37,824 nt of DNA from Alphaproteobacteria bacterium (lineage in GTDB: Bacteria; Pseudomonadota; Alphaproteobacteria; Reyranellales; Reyranellaceae), in assembly GCA_947474005.1 (NCBI GenBank), contig CANJHI010000033.1, forward strand, positions 1 through 37,824, given 5' to 3'. This document shows positions 14,901-22,944 of the stretch, piece after piece; position 1 is the stretch's first letter; every line of letters begins with the position of its first letter. The notes below the pieces were generated by a model. It ran no database searches, was not told the origin of the DNA, and was given only the letters and a program-made list of their open reading frames with translations. The position numbers and the translations under genes were made by a program.

Positions 14901-15353
14901 ATGTCGAAGAAGATGCGATCGCCCAAGACACTGCGCACTGACGCACAGGCGGCCCTGGAGGTCTGCGCCGGCTGGAACGTCCGGCTGGTGGCGCGGCGCA
15001 TCACCCAGTTCCTCGAGCAGCGCATGGAGGGCTCGGGTCTCTCCTTCGCCCAGTTTGGGTTGATGGCCGAGATCGCCGCGGCGGCCGACGACACCATCAC
15101 GGCGCTGGCGGAACGCATGGAGCTCGACCAGTCGACCTTGTCGCGCACCTTGCGCACGCTCGAGGGCGATGGCCTGGTCGAGATCGCCATGGTCGAAAGC
15201 GATCAGCGCAAGCGCATGGTCTGGCTCACGGAAAAGGGCGCCCGCCGGCTGGAAGCCGCCCTCGCCTCGTGGCGGCTGGCCCATACCGAGCTGGGCAAGA
15301 TTGTCTCGACCGATCTCGTGCGGCGGCTCGCCCTGGAAGCGGAAAGAATATGA
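14901..15353 (+). CDS. MarR-family transcriptional regulator
   Basis: This 150-residue protein has the MarR winged-helix domain: an N-terminal dimerisation helix, ALAERMELDQSTLSRTLRTLEGDGLVEI as the recognition helix-turn-helix (about residues 71-98), and the wing ESDQRKRMVWLTEKGARRLEAA. Its TGA overlaps the ATG of the MFS gene (ATGA), so regulator and transporter form one operon. This pairing and the upstream palindrome suggest a ligand-responsive repressor of its own operon. The leader has no strong Shine-Dalgarno sequence, and the predicted operator is close to the start codon. Confidence 0.9.
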   Translation: MSKKMRSPKTLRTDAQAALEVCAGWNVRLVARRITQFLEQRMEGSGLSFAQFGLMAEIAAAADDTITALAERMELDQSTLSRTLRTLEGDGLVEIAMVESDQRKRMVWLTEKGARRLEAALASWRLAHTELGKIVSTDLVRRLALEAERI

Positions 15354-16582
15354 CAACGAACCCTTCCCTGCTCGACAGCCGCACCGCCTGGATCACGGCC
15401 ACCGCGGCGCTGGTCATCCTGACTCTCTGCTACGGCGCACCGCTGGTCTCGGTGGTCGCCATGAAGCTGATCGCGGCCGAGCTCGGGACATCGCGCTCCG
15501 GTCCCGCCGGCGCCGGCTCGATCGTCTATATTGGCGCGGCCTTCGGCGGCATCGCCGCGGGCTGGCTGGCCGGCAAGCTCGGCGTGCGCCGGGTCGTGAT
15601 GTTCGGCGCAACCATGGTGTCCGCGGGCCTCGTGCTCTCGGCCTCGGGCGGCATGCTGGAGCTTTACGCCGGCCACGGCATCCTGATGGGCCTGTTCGGC
15701 ACGGCCTGCATGTTCTCGCCGCTCATCACCTACGTCAGCCGCTGGTTCGAGCGACGCCGAGGCGCCGCGGTGGCGCTGATCTCCTCGGGCCAGGCCGTGG
15801 CCGGCGCGATCTGGCCGCCGCTGCTGCAGCTCGGCGTCGATGCCTTCGGCTGGCGTTGGACGATGGTCGCGTTCGCAATCCTGGTCGTCGTCGCGGTGGC
15901 GGCCCTCACCGTCATCTTCCTCCATCCGCCGCCCGAGGAGTCGGCGGCGGCGGTGGGTGCGGCGGACCGCCCGCAGTCGAGCGGCGACGTTCTCGGCATG
16001 TCGCGCAACACGCTCATGATCCTGCTCATGGCCGCCGTGTTCTGCTGCTGCGTGCCCATGGCGATACCGATGCATCACGTGCCGGCCTTCTGCACCGACC
16101 TCGGCATGACGCCGCAATACGGCGCCGCCATGCTGTCGGTGCTGCTGGGATGCGCCTTCCTGGCGCGGCAATTCTGGGGCTGGGTCGCCGATCGCATCGG
16201 TGGCCTGCAGACCCTGCTGTGGGCCTCGCTCGTGCAGGCGATGGCGCTCGTCGGCTTCCTGCTGACCAAGGACCAGGCCGCCCTGTTCGCCGTCTCGGCC
16301 GCCTTCGGCGTCGGCCTGTCGGGGCTTCTGCCCGCCTATGTCATCGCGGTCCGCGAATACTACCCGGTCGAGGAGGCCAACTGGCGCATCCCGACGGTAC
16401 TCTTCGCCGGCCTGCTGGGCATGGCGACGGGCGGCTGGGGCGCGGGCTTCCTCTACGACGCCTTCGGCGACTACCTCACGGCCTTCGCCATCGGCATGGC
16501 GTTCAACCTGCTGAACCTGGTCGTCCTGCTGTTTCTCGTCGTGCGCCGCCGCGGCCCCGGGGTGCGTCTGGCCGCGGCGTGA
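15350..16582 (+). CDS. MFS transporter in a MarR operon
   Basis: This 410-residue, 12-helix MFS protein starts MTTNPSLLDSRTAWITATAAL. The loop 2-3 motif is AGWLAGKLGVRRVV. The SRWFERRRGAAVALISSGQA segment is typical of the OFA/monocarboxylate-like branch. A CCCVPMAIPMHHVPAF stretch lies in helix 7, and the second-half loop is GWVADRIGGLQT. Translational coupling to MarR suggests export or uptake of the MarR ligand. It is a distant relative of the MFS gene at 6459-7670, with the same subfamily features but clearly different sequence. Substrate unknown. Confidence 0.88.
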   Translation: MTTNPSLLDSRTAWITATAALVILTLCYGAPLVSVVAMKLIAAELGTSRSGPAGAGSIVYIGAAFGGIAAGWLAGKLGVRRVVMFGATMVSAGLVLSASGGMLELYAGHGILMGLFGTACMFSPLITYVSRWFERRRGAAVALISSGQAVAGAIWPPLLQLGVDAFGWRWTMVAFAILVVVAVAALTVIFLHPPPEESAAAVGAADRPQSSGDVLGMSRNTLMILLMAAVFCCCVPMAIPMHHVPAFCTDLGMTPQYGAAMLSVLLGCAFLARQFWGWVADRIGGLQTLLWASLVQAMALVGFLLTKDQAALFAVSAAFGVGLSGLLPAYVIAVREYYPVEEANWRIPTVLFAGLLGMATGGWGAGFLYDAFGDYLTAFAIGMAFNLLNLVVLLFLVVRRRGPGVRLAAA

Positions 16583-16588
16583 CGGCGC

Positions 16589-17338
16589 TCACACCAGGTT
16601 GATGCGGCAGCCGCAGACCTCGACCTGGGCCGGCCCGTGCTGCTTGCCGCGCTTGTGGGCAGCGGCCAGGACGCGCTCCCGGTCGACAACCTTCACGTCA
16701 TAGGCCGACACGCCGGGTCCACGTCCATCGACGATCGGCACGAAGCGGATTTGCGAACCGTCGAGCCGGATGATGTCGTCCTCGACCGGACGGTTCAGGA
16801 TTTTCGCCCACGTGGCAGCGGCCTTGTCGGGATCCTCGTGCTGGATCTCGACGCCGGCCAGGCCGTTGGTCACGTCCGAGCGCGCATGCTTCAACCAGCC
16901 TTTCTCGGCCGGCGGCCACCACAGCGCCGGGTCGACGCCCGCCAGTGCAAAGGTCGTGTCGAGCGACAGCAGAACGCCCGTCGTGTCCGACGGATGGAAG
17001 TGCGTGTACTGGTATTCGGGCAGGTCCTTCTGCGCCACCGCACGCACGCCGAGATCGGTGACGCGCTTGCGCTCGGCCGCCGCGTCGGCAACCTGGAGGA
17101 TCACCATGTAGCCGCCGTCGCCGTTGCGCCGGTCGATGTAGCGGCCGGCCGACGTGCCCTGCTGGAACGGCGTCACGATTTCCAGGAAATCGTGGCCGGT
17201 CGGGCAGACGACGTTGACCAGGCCCCACTTGGCGACGCCGGGGTCGCGATAGGCGACCTCGATGCCCAGGATGTCGCATAGCTCCTCGCGTGAGCTCTCA
17301 AGGTCCTTGCAGACAAAAACGCACTGTCTGAGCCGCAT
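16589..17338 (-). CDS. VOC-family (glyoxalase-like) protein, two-domain
   Basis: This 249-residue protein contains vicinal-oxygen-chelate modules: MRLRQCVFVCKDLESSREELCDILGIEVAYRD at the start, GHDFLEIVTPFQQGTSAGRYIDRR in the first module, and a second module from about 150 (NGLAGVEIQHEDPDKAAATWAKIL to the C-terminus). Metal ligands are not all identifiable. H109 or H113 in the QYTHFHPSDT stretch are candidates. A strong GGGAGGG precedes the ATG. It is convergent with the MFS gene and divergent from livM across 42 bases. Dioxygenase, lyase or epimerase activity are all possible. Confidence 0.8.
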   Translation of the reverse strand: MRLRQCVFVCKDLESSREELCDILGIEVAYRDPGVAKWGLVNVVCPTGHDFLEIVTPFQQGTSAGRYIDRRNGDGGYMVILQVADAAAERKRVTDLGVRAVAQKDLPEYQYTHFHPSDTTGVLLSLDTTFALAGVDPALWWPPAEKGWLKHARSDVTNGLAGVEIQHEDPDKAAATWAKILNRPVEDDIIRLDGSQIRFVPIVDGRGPGVSAYDVKVVDRERVLAAAHKRGKQHGPAQVEVCGCRINLV

Positions 17339-17380
17339 CGGTCCCTCCCATTCGCTTGTTGTAGGGTCTATCGTAACGCC

Positions 17381-18313
17381 ATGCGGACCGTGTGGACCAT
17401 GGGCTTCGTGGCGGCGGCCGCGCTTTCATTCTGCTTCCCGGATTTCGTCGTCTTCCGCTTCACCCAGGCTGTCATCTGGGCGATCGCGCTGGTCGGCCTG
17501 GTGATCCTGTGCGGTGTCAGCGGCCAGTTCTCCTTCGCCCAGGCCGGCTTCTTCGGCATCGGCGGTTACACCGCCGCCATCCTGGCCGCCCACACGCCGC
17601 TCTCGCTCTACTGGGCGCTCCTGCTGGCACCGCTGGCGGGCTACGCCGCGGGCTACGGCCTCGGCCGGATCGCCGCCGGCCACAGCCTGTGGACCCAGGC
17701 GCTGGTGAGCTACGCCTTCGCCATCGCCTTCCCACAGTTCCTGCGCTGGCGCTGGGTCGAGCCATGGACCGGCGGCACGCAAGGCCTCTATCTCGATTTC
17801 CCCACGTCGCCCGGCGGCCTGCTCAGCAACGATCGCTGGGCCTTCTTCATGGCGCTGTCGCTGCTCGCCGCGGGCATCTGGCTCGCCGCTAACCTCATCC
17901 AGAGCCGATCCGGCCGGGCAATGATGGCCGTGCGCGACCACGATCTCGCGGCTGCCGCGCAAGGCATTCGCGTCGTGCAGATGCAGGCCGCGGCGTCGGG
18001 CATGGCCGGCGCCTATGTCGCCCTGGCCGGTTGCCTCTCAGCCTTCCAGTACGGCTTCGTCGGGCCGACCGGCTACAATTTCGCGCTGTCGGTCCAGATG
18101 CTGTTCGGGCTGGTGATCGGCGGCATGCAATCGTTGGCCGGCGCCATCCTGGGCGGCCTGTTCCTGCAGTTCTTTCCCGATCTCACGGCGGGGTTCGGCA
18201 AGGGGCTGTCGGCCCTGCTCTACGCCGTGCTGCTGATCGCCACCATCGTGGCGATCCCGGACGGCATGGCCGGCGCAATCCGCCGTCTTGCCGCCCGGTG
18301 GCGTCGTCAGTAG
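17381..18313 (+). CDS. LivM-type branched-chain amino acid ABC permease, orphan
   Basis: This 310-residue polytopic permease belongs to the LivH/LivM family. The signature segment GQFSFAQAGFFGIGGYTAAIL at about 47-67, the cytoplasmic EAA-like SGRAMMAVRDHDLAAAAQGI loop (about 186-205) and GMAGAYVALAG, LFGLVIGGMQSLAGAILGG are all present. Such permeases form a heterodimer with LivH and are driven by LivG/LivF with a LivK receptor. None of these partners is in the window. The start is uncertain: ATG 17381 or ATG 17399, neither with a good ribosome binding site. The substrate could be any amino acid, amide or aromatic acid typical of HAAT systems. Confidence 0.85.
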   Translation: MRTVWTMGFVAAAALSFCFPDFVVFRFTQAVIWAIALVGLVILCGVSGQFSFAQAGFFGIGGYTAAILAAHTPLSLYWALLLAPLAGYAAGYGLGRIAAGHSLWTQALVSYAFAIAFPQFLRWRWVEPWTGGTQGLYLDFPTSPGGLLSNDRWAFFMALSLLAAGIWLAANLIQSRSGRAMMAVRDHDLAAAAQGIRVVQMQAAASGMAGAYVALAGCLSAFQYGFVGPTGYNFALSVQMLFGLVIGGMQSLAGAILGGLFLQFFPDLTAGFGKGLSALLYAVLLIATIVAIPDGMAGAIRRLAARWRRQ

Positions 18314-18357
18314 CCCTCGGTCAGTAGACCTTGAAGACGTCAGTGACCCTTGAAGAC
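18306..18357. repeat. short tandem repeats across two gene ends
   Basis: Two adjacent 19-bp units (18320-18338 and 18339-18357) match at 16 positions. A third partial unit, GTCAGTAG, at 18306-18313 contains the livM stop codon. On the minus strand the units duplicate the end of the enoyl-CoA hydratase gene including its stop. Confidence 0.7.
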
Positions 18358-19131
18358 CGGTGCGCGCTTCTCGACGAAGGCGCGGGCCGCTTCCTTGTGG
18401 TCCTCGGTCTCGCCGGTGCGGATCATGCGCGCCGCCTCGCTGTCGAGCGCCTCGGAGAGGGTGCCCTCTTCCGCCACCTTCATGTTCTTCTTCACGTGCC
18501 ACCAGGCAACGCGCGGACCCGCTGCGAGTTTCTTGGCGAAAGTCATGGTCTCGCTGTCGAGGTTGGCGTCGTCGATGACCCGGTTGGCGAGCCCGAGCTT
18601 CTCGATCTGCTCGGCATTCAGGATCTCGGCGGTGAAGTAGAGCTCGCGGGCCTTCGACGTGCCGACCAGCTTGTGCAGGAAATAGTGCGACCCGAAATCG
18701 CCCGAGAAGCCCACCTTGGCGAAGGCCGTCGTCATGCGCGCGCTCCTGCCGACGAACCGCATGTCGGCCGCCAGCGCGATCGACAGGCCGGCGCCCGCCG
18801 CCACGCCGTTCACCATGGCGATGGTGGGCTTGCCCATCTCGTGCAGCAACTCCGAGACGCGCATGCGGTCGCGGATGTCGTGGACCTTGTCCTCGTAGGT
18901 CTTGTCCTGGTCGCGGCCCGCCGCCATCGACTTCACGTCGCCGCCGGCGCAGAACGCCTTCTCGCCAGCGCCCCGCACGACGACGCAGCCGATCTTGCGA
19001 TCACCCGCCGCCTCTTCGAGCGCGTCGCTGAAACCCTGCATCATGTCGCGGTTGAGCGCGTTCATCGCGTCCGGGCGGTTGAGCACGATCTTCATCACGC
19101 CGTCTTCGACGGTCTTGAGTACATAGGACAT
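18340..19131 (-). CDS. enoyl-CoA hydratase/isomerase family protein
   Basis: This 263-residue crotonase-fold protein starts MSYVLKTVEDGVMKIVLNRPD. Oxyanion-hole and CoA motifs are AFCAGGDVKSMAAG (about 59-72) and NGVAAGAGLSIALAADMRF. In the region where hydratases carry the second catalytic Glu it reads KVGFSGDFGSHYFL with an Asp, as in isomerase-type (PaaG-like) or other members, so simple hydratase activity is not assured. The C-terminal AFVEKRAPVFKGH is typical. A GGAGG lies before the ATG. It diverges from another enoyl-CoA hydratase gene across 117 bases containing an inverted repeat, suggesting joint control. Confidence 0.88.
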   Translation of the reverse strand: MSYVLKTVEDGVMKIVLNRPDAMNALNRDMMQGFSDALEEAAGDRKIGCVVVRGAGEKAFCAGGDVKSMAAGRDQDKTYEDKVHDIRDRMRVSELLHEMGKPTIAMVNGVAAGAGLSIALAADMRFVGRSARMTTAFAKVGFSGDFGSHYFLHKLVGTSKARELYFTAEILNAEQIEKLGLANRVIDDANLDSETMTFAKKLAAGPRVAWWHVKKNMKVAEEGTLSEALDSEAARMIRTGETEDHKEAARAFVEKRAPVFKGH

Positions 19132-19171
19132 CGACTTCCTCCGGGATTGCAGCAGGCCTCAGTTGCGGCGA

Positions 19172-19186
19172 TGGTTTCGTAAACCA
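19172..19186. promoter_or_regulatory. inverted repeat between divergent crotonase genes
   Basis: TGGTTTcgtAAACCA is a perfect 6+3+6 palindrome located centrally between the two divergent starts (19131 and 19249). Position and symmetry suggest an operator controlling both genes. No regulator gene is adjacent. Confidence 0.4.
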
Positions 19187-19248
19187 AGCATCCGCGCAAC
19201 GACATTCCGCCTCGCATCGCGGAACCATCGGGAAGGACCGCCGCCATC

Positions 19249-20088
19249 ATGAAATACGAGACCCTGCTGACCGATCTGGCCGACGGTGTCATGACCGTGA
19301 CGCTCAATCGCCCCGACAAGCTCAACGCCTTCAACACGACGATGAGCCGCGAGCTGATCGACTTCTTCCAGGGCGTCAATGCCATGGACGAGGTGCGCGC
19401 CATCGTCGTCACCGGCGCCGGCCGCGCCTTCTGTGCCGGGGCCGACATCTCCGGCGGCAGCAGCGCCTTCAAGGTCTGGAACGATGGAACCGCGCCGCAG
19501 AAGCGCGAGGCGAGCGATTCGATCACGCTCGCCATCTTCAATTGCCTAAAACCGATCGTGGCGGCGATCAACGGTGCCGCCGTCGGCGTCGGCATCACCA
19601 TGTGTCTGCCGATGGACATAAGGATGATTTCCAGTTCGGCCAAGATCGGCTTCGTGTTCAACCGGCGCGGCATGGCGATGGAGGCCGGCTCCTGCTGGTT
19701 CCTGCCACGGCTGGTCGGCATGCAGCAGGCGCAGGAATGGGTCATGACGGCCGAGCTGTTCGGCGCCGACGAGGCGCTGAAGGGCGGGCTCGTCCGCTCC
19801 GTCCACGCACCGGAGGAGCTACTGCCGGCCGCGCAGGCGCTGGCCCGGAAGTTCGCGAGCAGCACCTCGTCGGCCGTCGCCGCCGCCGTGAACAGGCGGC
19901 TGATGTGGAGCATGTGGGGCGCACAGGACCCGCTCGATGCCGTCACGCTCGACCTGCAGTGCGTCGGCCATCTCGCGGCCGGCGCCGACGCGCAGGAGGG
20001 CATCAAGTCGTTCTTCGAGAAGCGTGCCCCCGTCTTTCCTCTCCGGCCCAGCAAGGACATGCCGCCCTTCGGGCCGTGGACCAAATAG
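19249..20088 (+). CDS. enoyl-CoA hydratase/isomerase family protein
   Basis: This 279-residue crotonase-fold protein starts MKYETLLTDLADGVMTVTLNRPD. It has GRAFCAGADISGGSSAF as the first oxyanion motif, then INGAAVGVGITMCLPMDIRM. The catalytic-region Glu is present in RRGMAMEAGSCWFLP, consistent with a functional hydratase. The C-terminus KSFFEKRAPVF is extended by a Pro-rich tail (RPSKDMPPFGPWTK) seen in a subgroup of alphaproteobacterial homologues. It diverges from the gene at 18340-19131. A role in fatty or aromatic acyl-CoA breakdown is likely. Confidence 0.88.
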   Translation: MKYETLLTDLADGVMTVTLNRPDKLNAFNTTMSRELIDFFQGVNAMDEVRAIVVTGAGRAFCAGADISGGSSAFKVWNDGTAPQKREASDSITLAIFNCLKPIVAAINGAAVGVGITMCLPMDIRMISSSAKIGFVFNRRGMAMEAGSCWFLPRLVGMQQAQEWVMTAELFGADEALKGGLVRSVHAPEELLPAAQALARKFASSTSSAVAAAVNRRLMWSMWGAQDPLDAVTLDLQCVGHLAAGADAQEGIKSFFEKRAPVFPLRPSKDMPPFGPWTK

Positions 20089-20121
20089 CGGCTTGGAAGG
20101 CTGGTCCGAGGGGCGTTTAAT

Positions 20122-20137
20122 GACCTCCTGGGAGGTC
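20122..20137 (+). promoter_or_regulatory. hairpin enclosing a ribosome binding site
   Basis: GACCTCC-TG-GGAGGTC is a perfect 7+2+7 inverted repeat. Its right arm contains the GGGAGG Shine-Dalgarno sequence, which lies six bases before the ATG at 20142. The left arm CCTCC is a ready-made anti-Shine-Dalgarno, so folding would hide the site. Confidence 0.6.
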
Positions 20138-20141
20138 GACC

Positions 20142-21746
20142 ATGCCACCTGACTCAGCCGCCGTTGCAAGTACGCGTTCCGACCCACTCTATGCAGCGCT
20201 CGAGGAGCGCGTCCTGGCACGCGACCAGAAGGGCGCGAGCGAAGTCTACTACCGGCTGGTGAAAGCCGGGCGGCCGCTGCCGGAGATGCTGCGCGAGGCC
20301 GTGCGCATCCACGCCCCCTACACCCACGTGCCCTATCACGAGCGCATGGACGACGGGTACGTGAACTTCGTGAACAACGATCATTGCCTGTTGAGCGCCC
20401 GAGCGACGCTGCATCTATCGAAGATGCTGCCGGGTGCGGCGTCGGGCCTGCCGATGGCGCAGACCATCTGGTACATCCCGAGCGGCCTCGATATCTGGAA
20501 CCAGAAGATCGCCAAGGCACCGGGTCACTATTCGCGCGGCTTCCAGATGGCCGACGGCCCACCGCCCGCGCCCGTGGTGCACTGGCCCGACCAGTCGCCG
20601 CTAAAACTCGACGGGCCGCTGCACGACCGCCTCGGCCAATGGATGACCCAGGTCCATCGCGGCCAGGTGGTCGATGCCTATCGCACCTTCCTCGGTCTCA
20701 TGGCCGAACCCTCGGAGCGGCGCGCGGCATTGGCCGAGCTTGTCTTCGCCGGCCTGATCGATGTGCAGGACCGTTCCTTTCAGAACCGCTCCTACACGAC
20801 CGGTCACAAGTCCTTCCGTGCCCGCGCCACCGTCGAACTGGGCGACGCCATCGGTTGGGACATGGCGCATGACGTCCTCTACGCCGGCGCGCTCGATATC
20901 GCCGTCGGCCCACGCTGGTACTCGCTCTACGAGGTGGCCTGCAATGCCATCACCGTCTATCTCGAGGGCCACGAACTGCACGCCGTGCCCTATAGCGGTA
21001 CGACGGAGAAGGAACGCGCGATCCTCGCCGGCAACAAGGCGCCGCTCACGCAGGCCGAGGCCGACGCTCTCATCGAGGTGGTGTTGCGCCAGCCCGAGCC
21101 CGCCTATATCGAGCACCTGACGGCGTTGCTGAAGGCCGGCAAGAATCCGCGCTCGATCCTCGACGCGATCCAGCTCGGCGCCGCGCAGGTCGTGATGGAA
21201 ACCCATTCCGACATCAACTTCTCGCTGCCCCAGCATTGCTACGAGTATTGCAACACGCTGGGCTGGTTCTGGGACAATTTCCAGCATCCGCAGCGACTGA
21301 AACTGCTCTATCTCGCGGCGGCCTATCTCAACCAGAACGCCTGGCACCAGAAACTGAGCGGGGACCTACTGCCGCCCCGCATCGAGAAGCCATCAGGTGC
21401 CTCAGGCCTCGACGCCGGCCAACTCGCCGCCCGGGTGGAAGCCGCGACCATCGTCCTCGACGCCCCCCAGGCGCTGGGATGGGTGAAAGCCTATCTGGCG
21501 AGCGGCCACGACACGGCGCCGCTGGTGCGGGCGCTCGCCATGGCCGCGACCCGGTTGGGCAACGATCCACACAACCAGGAAATCGCGCAATGCATGTTGG
21601 AGGATTTCGGCAAGAACCGCCTGCCCGACCGCGGCCGGCTGTTGCTCGCCGCCGCCCAGCACACGGCGCGGCACCGCAAATACGGCGATCCGCTCGATTG
21701 CAGTCGCCGCTTCGGCAAGGCGCTCGATGTGGCGGCGCTCGCCTGA
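20142..21746 (+). CDS. large His-rich protein of unknown function
   Basis: This 534-residue cytosolic protein has no signal peptide or transmembrane helix. It is mostly helical and unusually rich in His: H57, H62 and H66 in IHAPYTHVPYHERMDDG, H81 and H91, H243, H277 and H280 in EGHELHAVPY, H355 in METHSDINFS, H365, H382 and H402. Trp and Tyr are also abundant (PRWYSLYEVACNAI, GWFWDNFQHPQR). The clustered His and acidic residues suggest a metal- or haem-type active site in a helical bundle, perhaps like questin-oxidase-type proteins, but no Pfam signature is certain. It is preceded by an occluded ribosome binding site and followed by an unrelated gene. Confidence 0.8.
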   Translation: MPPDSAAVASTRSDPLYAALEERVLARDQKGASEVYYRLVKAGRPLPEMLREAVRIHAPYTHVPYHERMDDGYVNFVNNDHCLLSARATLHLSKMLPGAASGLPMAQTIWYIPSGLDIWNQKIAKAPGHYSRGFQMADGPPPAPVVHWPDQSPLKLDGPLHDRLGQWMTQVHRGQVVDAYRTFLGLMAEPSERRAALAELVFAGLIDVQDRSFQNRSYTTGHKSFRARATVELGDAIGWDMAHDVLYAGALDIAVGPRWYSLYEVACNAITVYLEGHELHAVPYSGTTEKERAILAGNKAPLTQAEADALIEVVLRQPEPAYIEHLTALLKAGKNPRSILDAIQLGAAQVVMETHSDINFSLPQHCYEYCNTLGWFWDNFQHPQRLKLLYLAAAYLNQNAWHQKLSGDLLPPRIEKPSGASGLDAGQLAARVEAATIVLDAPQALGWVKAYLASGHDTAPLVRALAMAATRLGNDPHNQEIAQCMLEDFGKNRLPDRGRLLLAAAQHTARHRKYGDPLDCSRRFGKALDVAALA

Positions 21747-21827
21747 GGGAGCGTTGACAGTCAGCGACAGCCGGAGTCATTCTTGCCGCGCTGCAGTAGG
21801 GCGCATCGGCTGACGGCCGAAGGGGCT

Positions 21828-22508
21828 ATGCCCACCTACGTCACCAAAACCGTCGTTGCGCCCATGCCGAACCTCGAGAATCTCCGGAAACAAGCCAAGC
21901 TCTATCTGCGCTGGCATCGCGACGGATATCACCCGGTCGCCGCCGCGATCAGGGCGATGCTGCCGCGTTACGAGCATTTGACGGATCGTCAGGTGCTGGC
22001 GGAAAGCTTCAAGCTGAGCGACGCGCAGGAGCTGGTCGCACGGCAATCCGGGTTCGAAAGCTGGCAGGCGCTCAAGACAGGAGTCCAGGCCATGCCCACA
22101 ACAACCAATCCGACCGTCACGATCCCCGTGCTAAGCGATGTCGAGGCGCAGCTTTACGTCTCGGACGTCAAGGCGTCGTGCGATTACTACACGAAGCTCG
22201 GCTTCACGGCGGCTTTCACCTACGGCGAGCCGGCCTTCTATGGCCAAGTCAGGCGCGGCAAGGCCCGGCTCAATCTGCGCCTGGTCTGCGAGCCCGTCTT
22301 CGTCGGTGATATTCGCGAGCGCGAGATCTTGCTGTCGGCCTCGATGACCATCGACAGTGCCGAGGAGATTCGCCAGCTCTTCGACCAATGGAGGTCAGCC
22401 GGCGTCGACTTCAAGCAAACCCTCAAGAAGGAACCCTGGGGCGCGCGAACCTTTATCGTTCGCGATCCCGACGGCAATCTCCTGTTGTTTGCCGGGCCCG
22501 CCGCCTAA
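21828..22508 (+). CDS. ankyrin-associated N-terminal domain fused to a VOC domain
   Basis: This 226-residue protein has two parts. Residues about 13-80 (MPNLENLRKQAKLYLRWHRD through AQELVARQSGFESWQALK) match the short helical domain usually found in front of ankyrin repeats in proteobacteria. Residues about 95-226 are a glyoxalase/bleomycin-resistance (VOC) domain: QLYVSDVKASCDYYTKLGF, EPAFYGQVRRGKARLNL and the C-terminal FIVRDPDGNLLLFAG. The ATG at 21828 has an AAGGGG close upstream. An internal ATG at 21864 would still include both domains. No ankyrin repeats are present. Its stop overlaps the stop of the convergent GNAT gene. Confidence 0.8.
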   Translation: MPTYVTKTVVAPMPNLENLRKQAKLYLRWHRDGYHPVAAAIRAMLPRYEHLTDRQVLAESFKLSDAQELVARQSGFESWQALKTGVQAMPTTTNPTVTIPVLSDVEAQLYVSDVKASCDYYTKLGFTAAFTYGEPAFYGQVRRGKARLNLRLVCEPVFVGDIREREILLSASMTIDSAEEIRQLFDQWRSAGVDFKQTLKKEPWGARTFIVRDPDGNLLLFAGPAA

Positions 22509-22927
22509 AGCCTGAGCACGTACATGGCGAAGGCCTCGGCCGGCGCGCTCCGGGATTCGTAGAGAGCCCTGGCCGCCGTGTTGTCCGGCTCGGTGCCGAC
22601 CCACGCTTCCTGGCAGCCCAGCTCCTTGGCAAACGTCAGCATGGCGTCGAGGAGGCTCCGCGCGATGCCCTGGCGCTGCCGCGCCGGCGCCACCGCCACT
22701 TCGTCGATGTAGAGTTCGGTCGGCCGGCCATCCGGGTGCCGGTGCACGACGGCGGCGACCTGGCCCACGATTTCGCCGTCCACGATGGCCACCATGAGGT
22801 GATGTCCGGGCGTGGCGAGATAGTGGGTGAGCTGACGACGCTCGACCGGATGGTCGAACACGTCAGGCGCGACCCGATCGAACAGGCTCTCGTCGCCGGG
22901 CCCGACATAGCGAATTTCGACAGTCAT
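22505..22927 (-). CDS. GNAT-family N-acetyltransferase
   Basis: This 140-residue acetyltransferase has the GNAT fold in order: MTVEIRYVGPGDESLFDRV at the start, HHLMVAIVDGEIVGQVAAVVH as the central strand, IDEVAVAPARQRQGIARSLL as the acetyl-CoA pyrophosphate loop (Q-R-x-G-I-A), then AWVGTEPDNTAARALYESR. The pattern resembles the aminoglycoside 3-N-acetyltransferase/AAC(3)-I-like branch, but so do many chromosomal proteins with other amine substrates, so resistance is not implied. The ATG at 22927 is preferred over a GTG at 22945, which would overlap the stop of the upstream TetR gene. Confidence 0.88.
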   Translation of the reverse strand: MTVEIRYVGPGDESLFDRVAPDVFDHPVERRQLTHYLATPGHHLMVAIVDGEIVGQVAAVVHRHPDGRPTELYIDEVAVAPARQRQGIARSLLDAMLTFAKELGCQEAWVGTEPDNTAARALYESRSAPAEAFAMYVLRL

Positions 22928-22944
22928 CGGCTCTCTATAGCCCA

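Noticed and set aside
14764..14946. 60-residue minus frame in the gap before MarR
   Set aside because: It runs through the palindromic operator and the MarR start, lacks a ribosome binding site and resembles nothing I recognise.
22505..22927. Aminoglycoside resistance gene
   Set aside because: The GNAT fold is clear but the similarity is general. There is no resistance-gene context such as an integron or transposon next to it.
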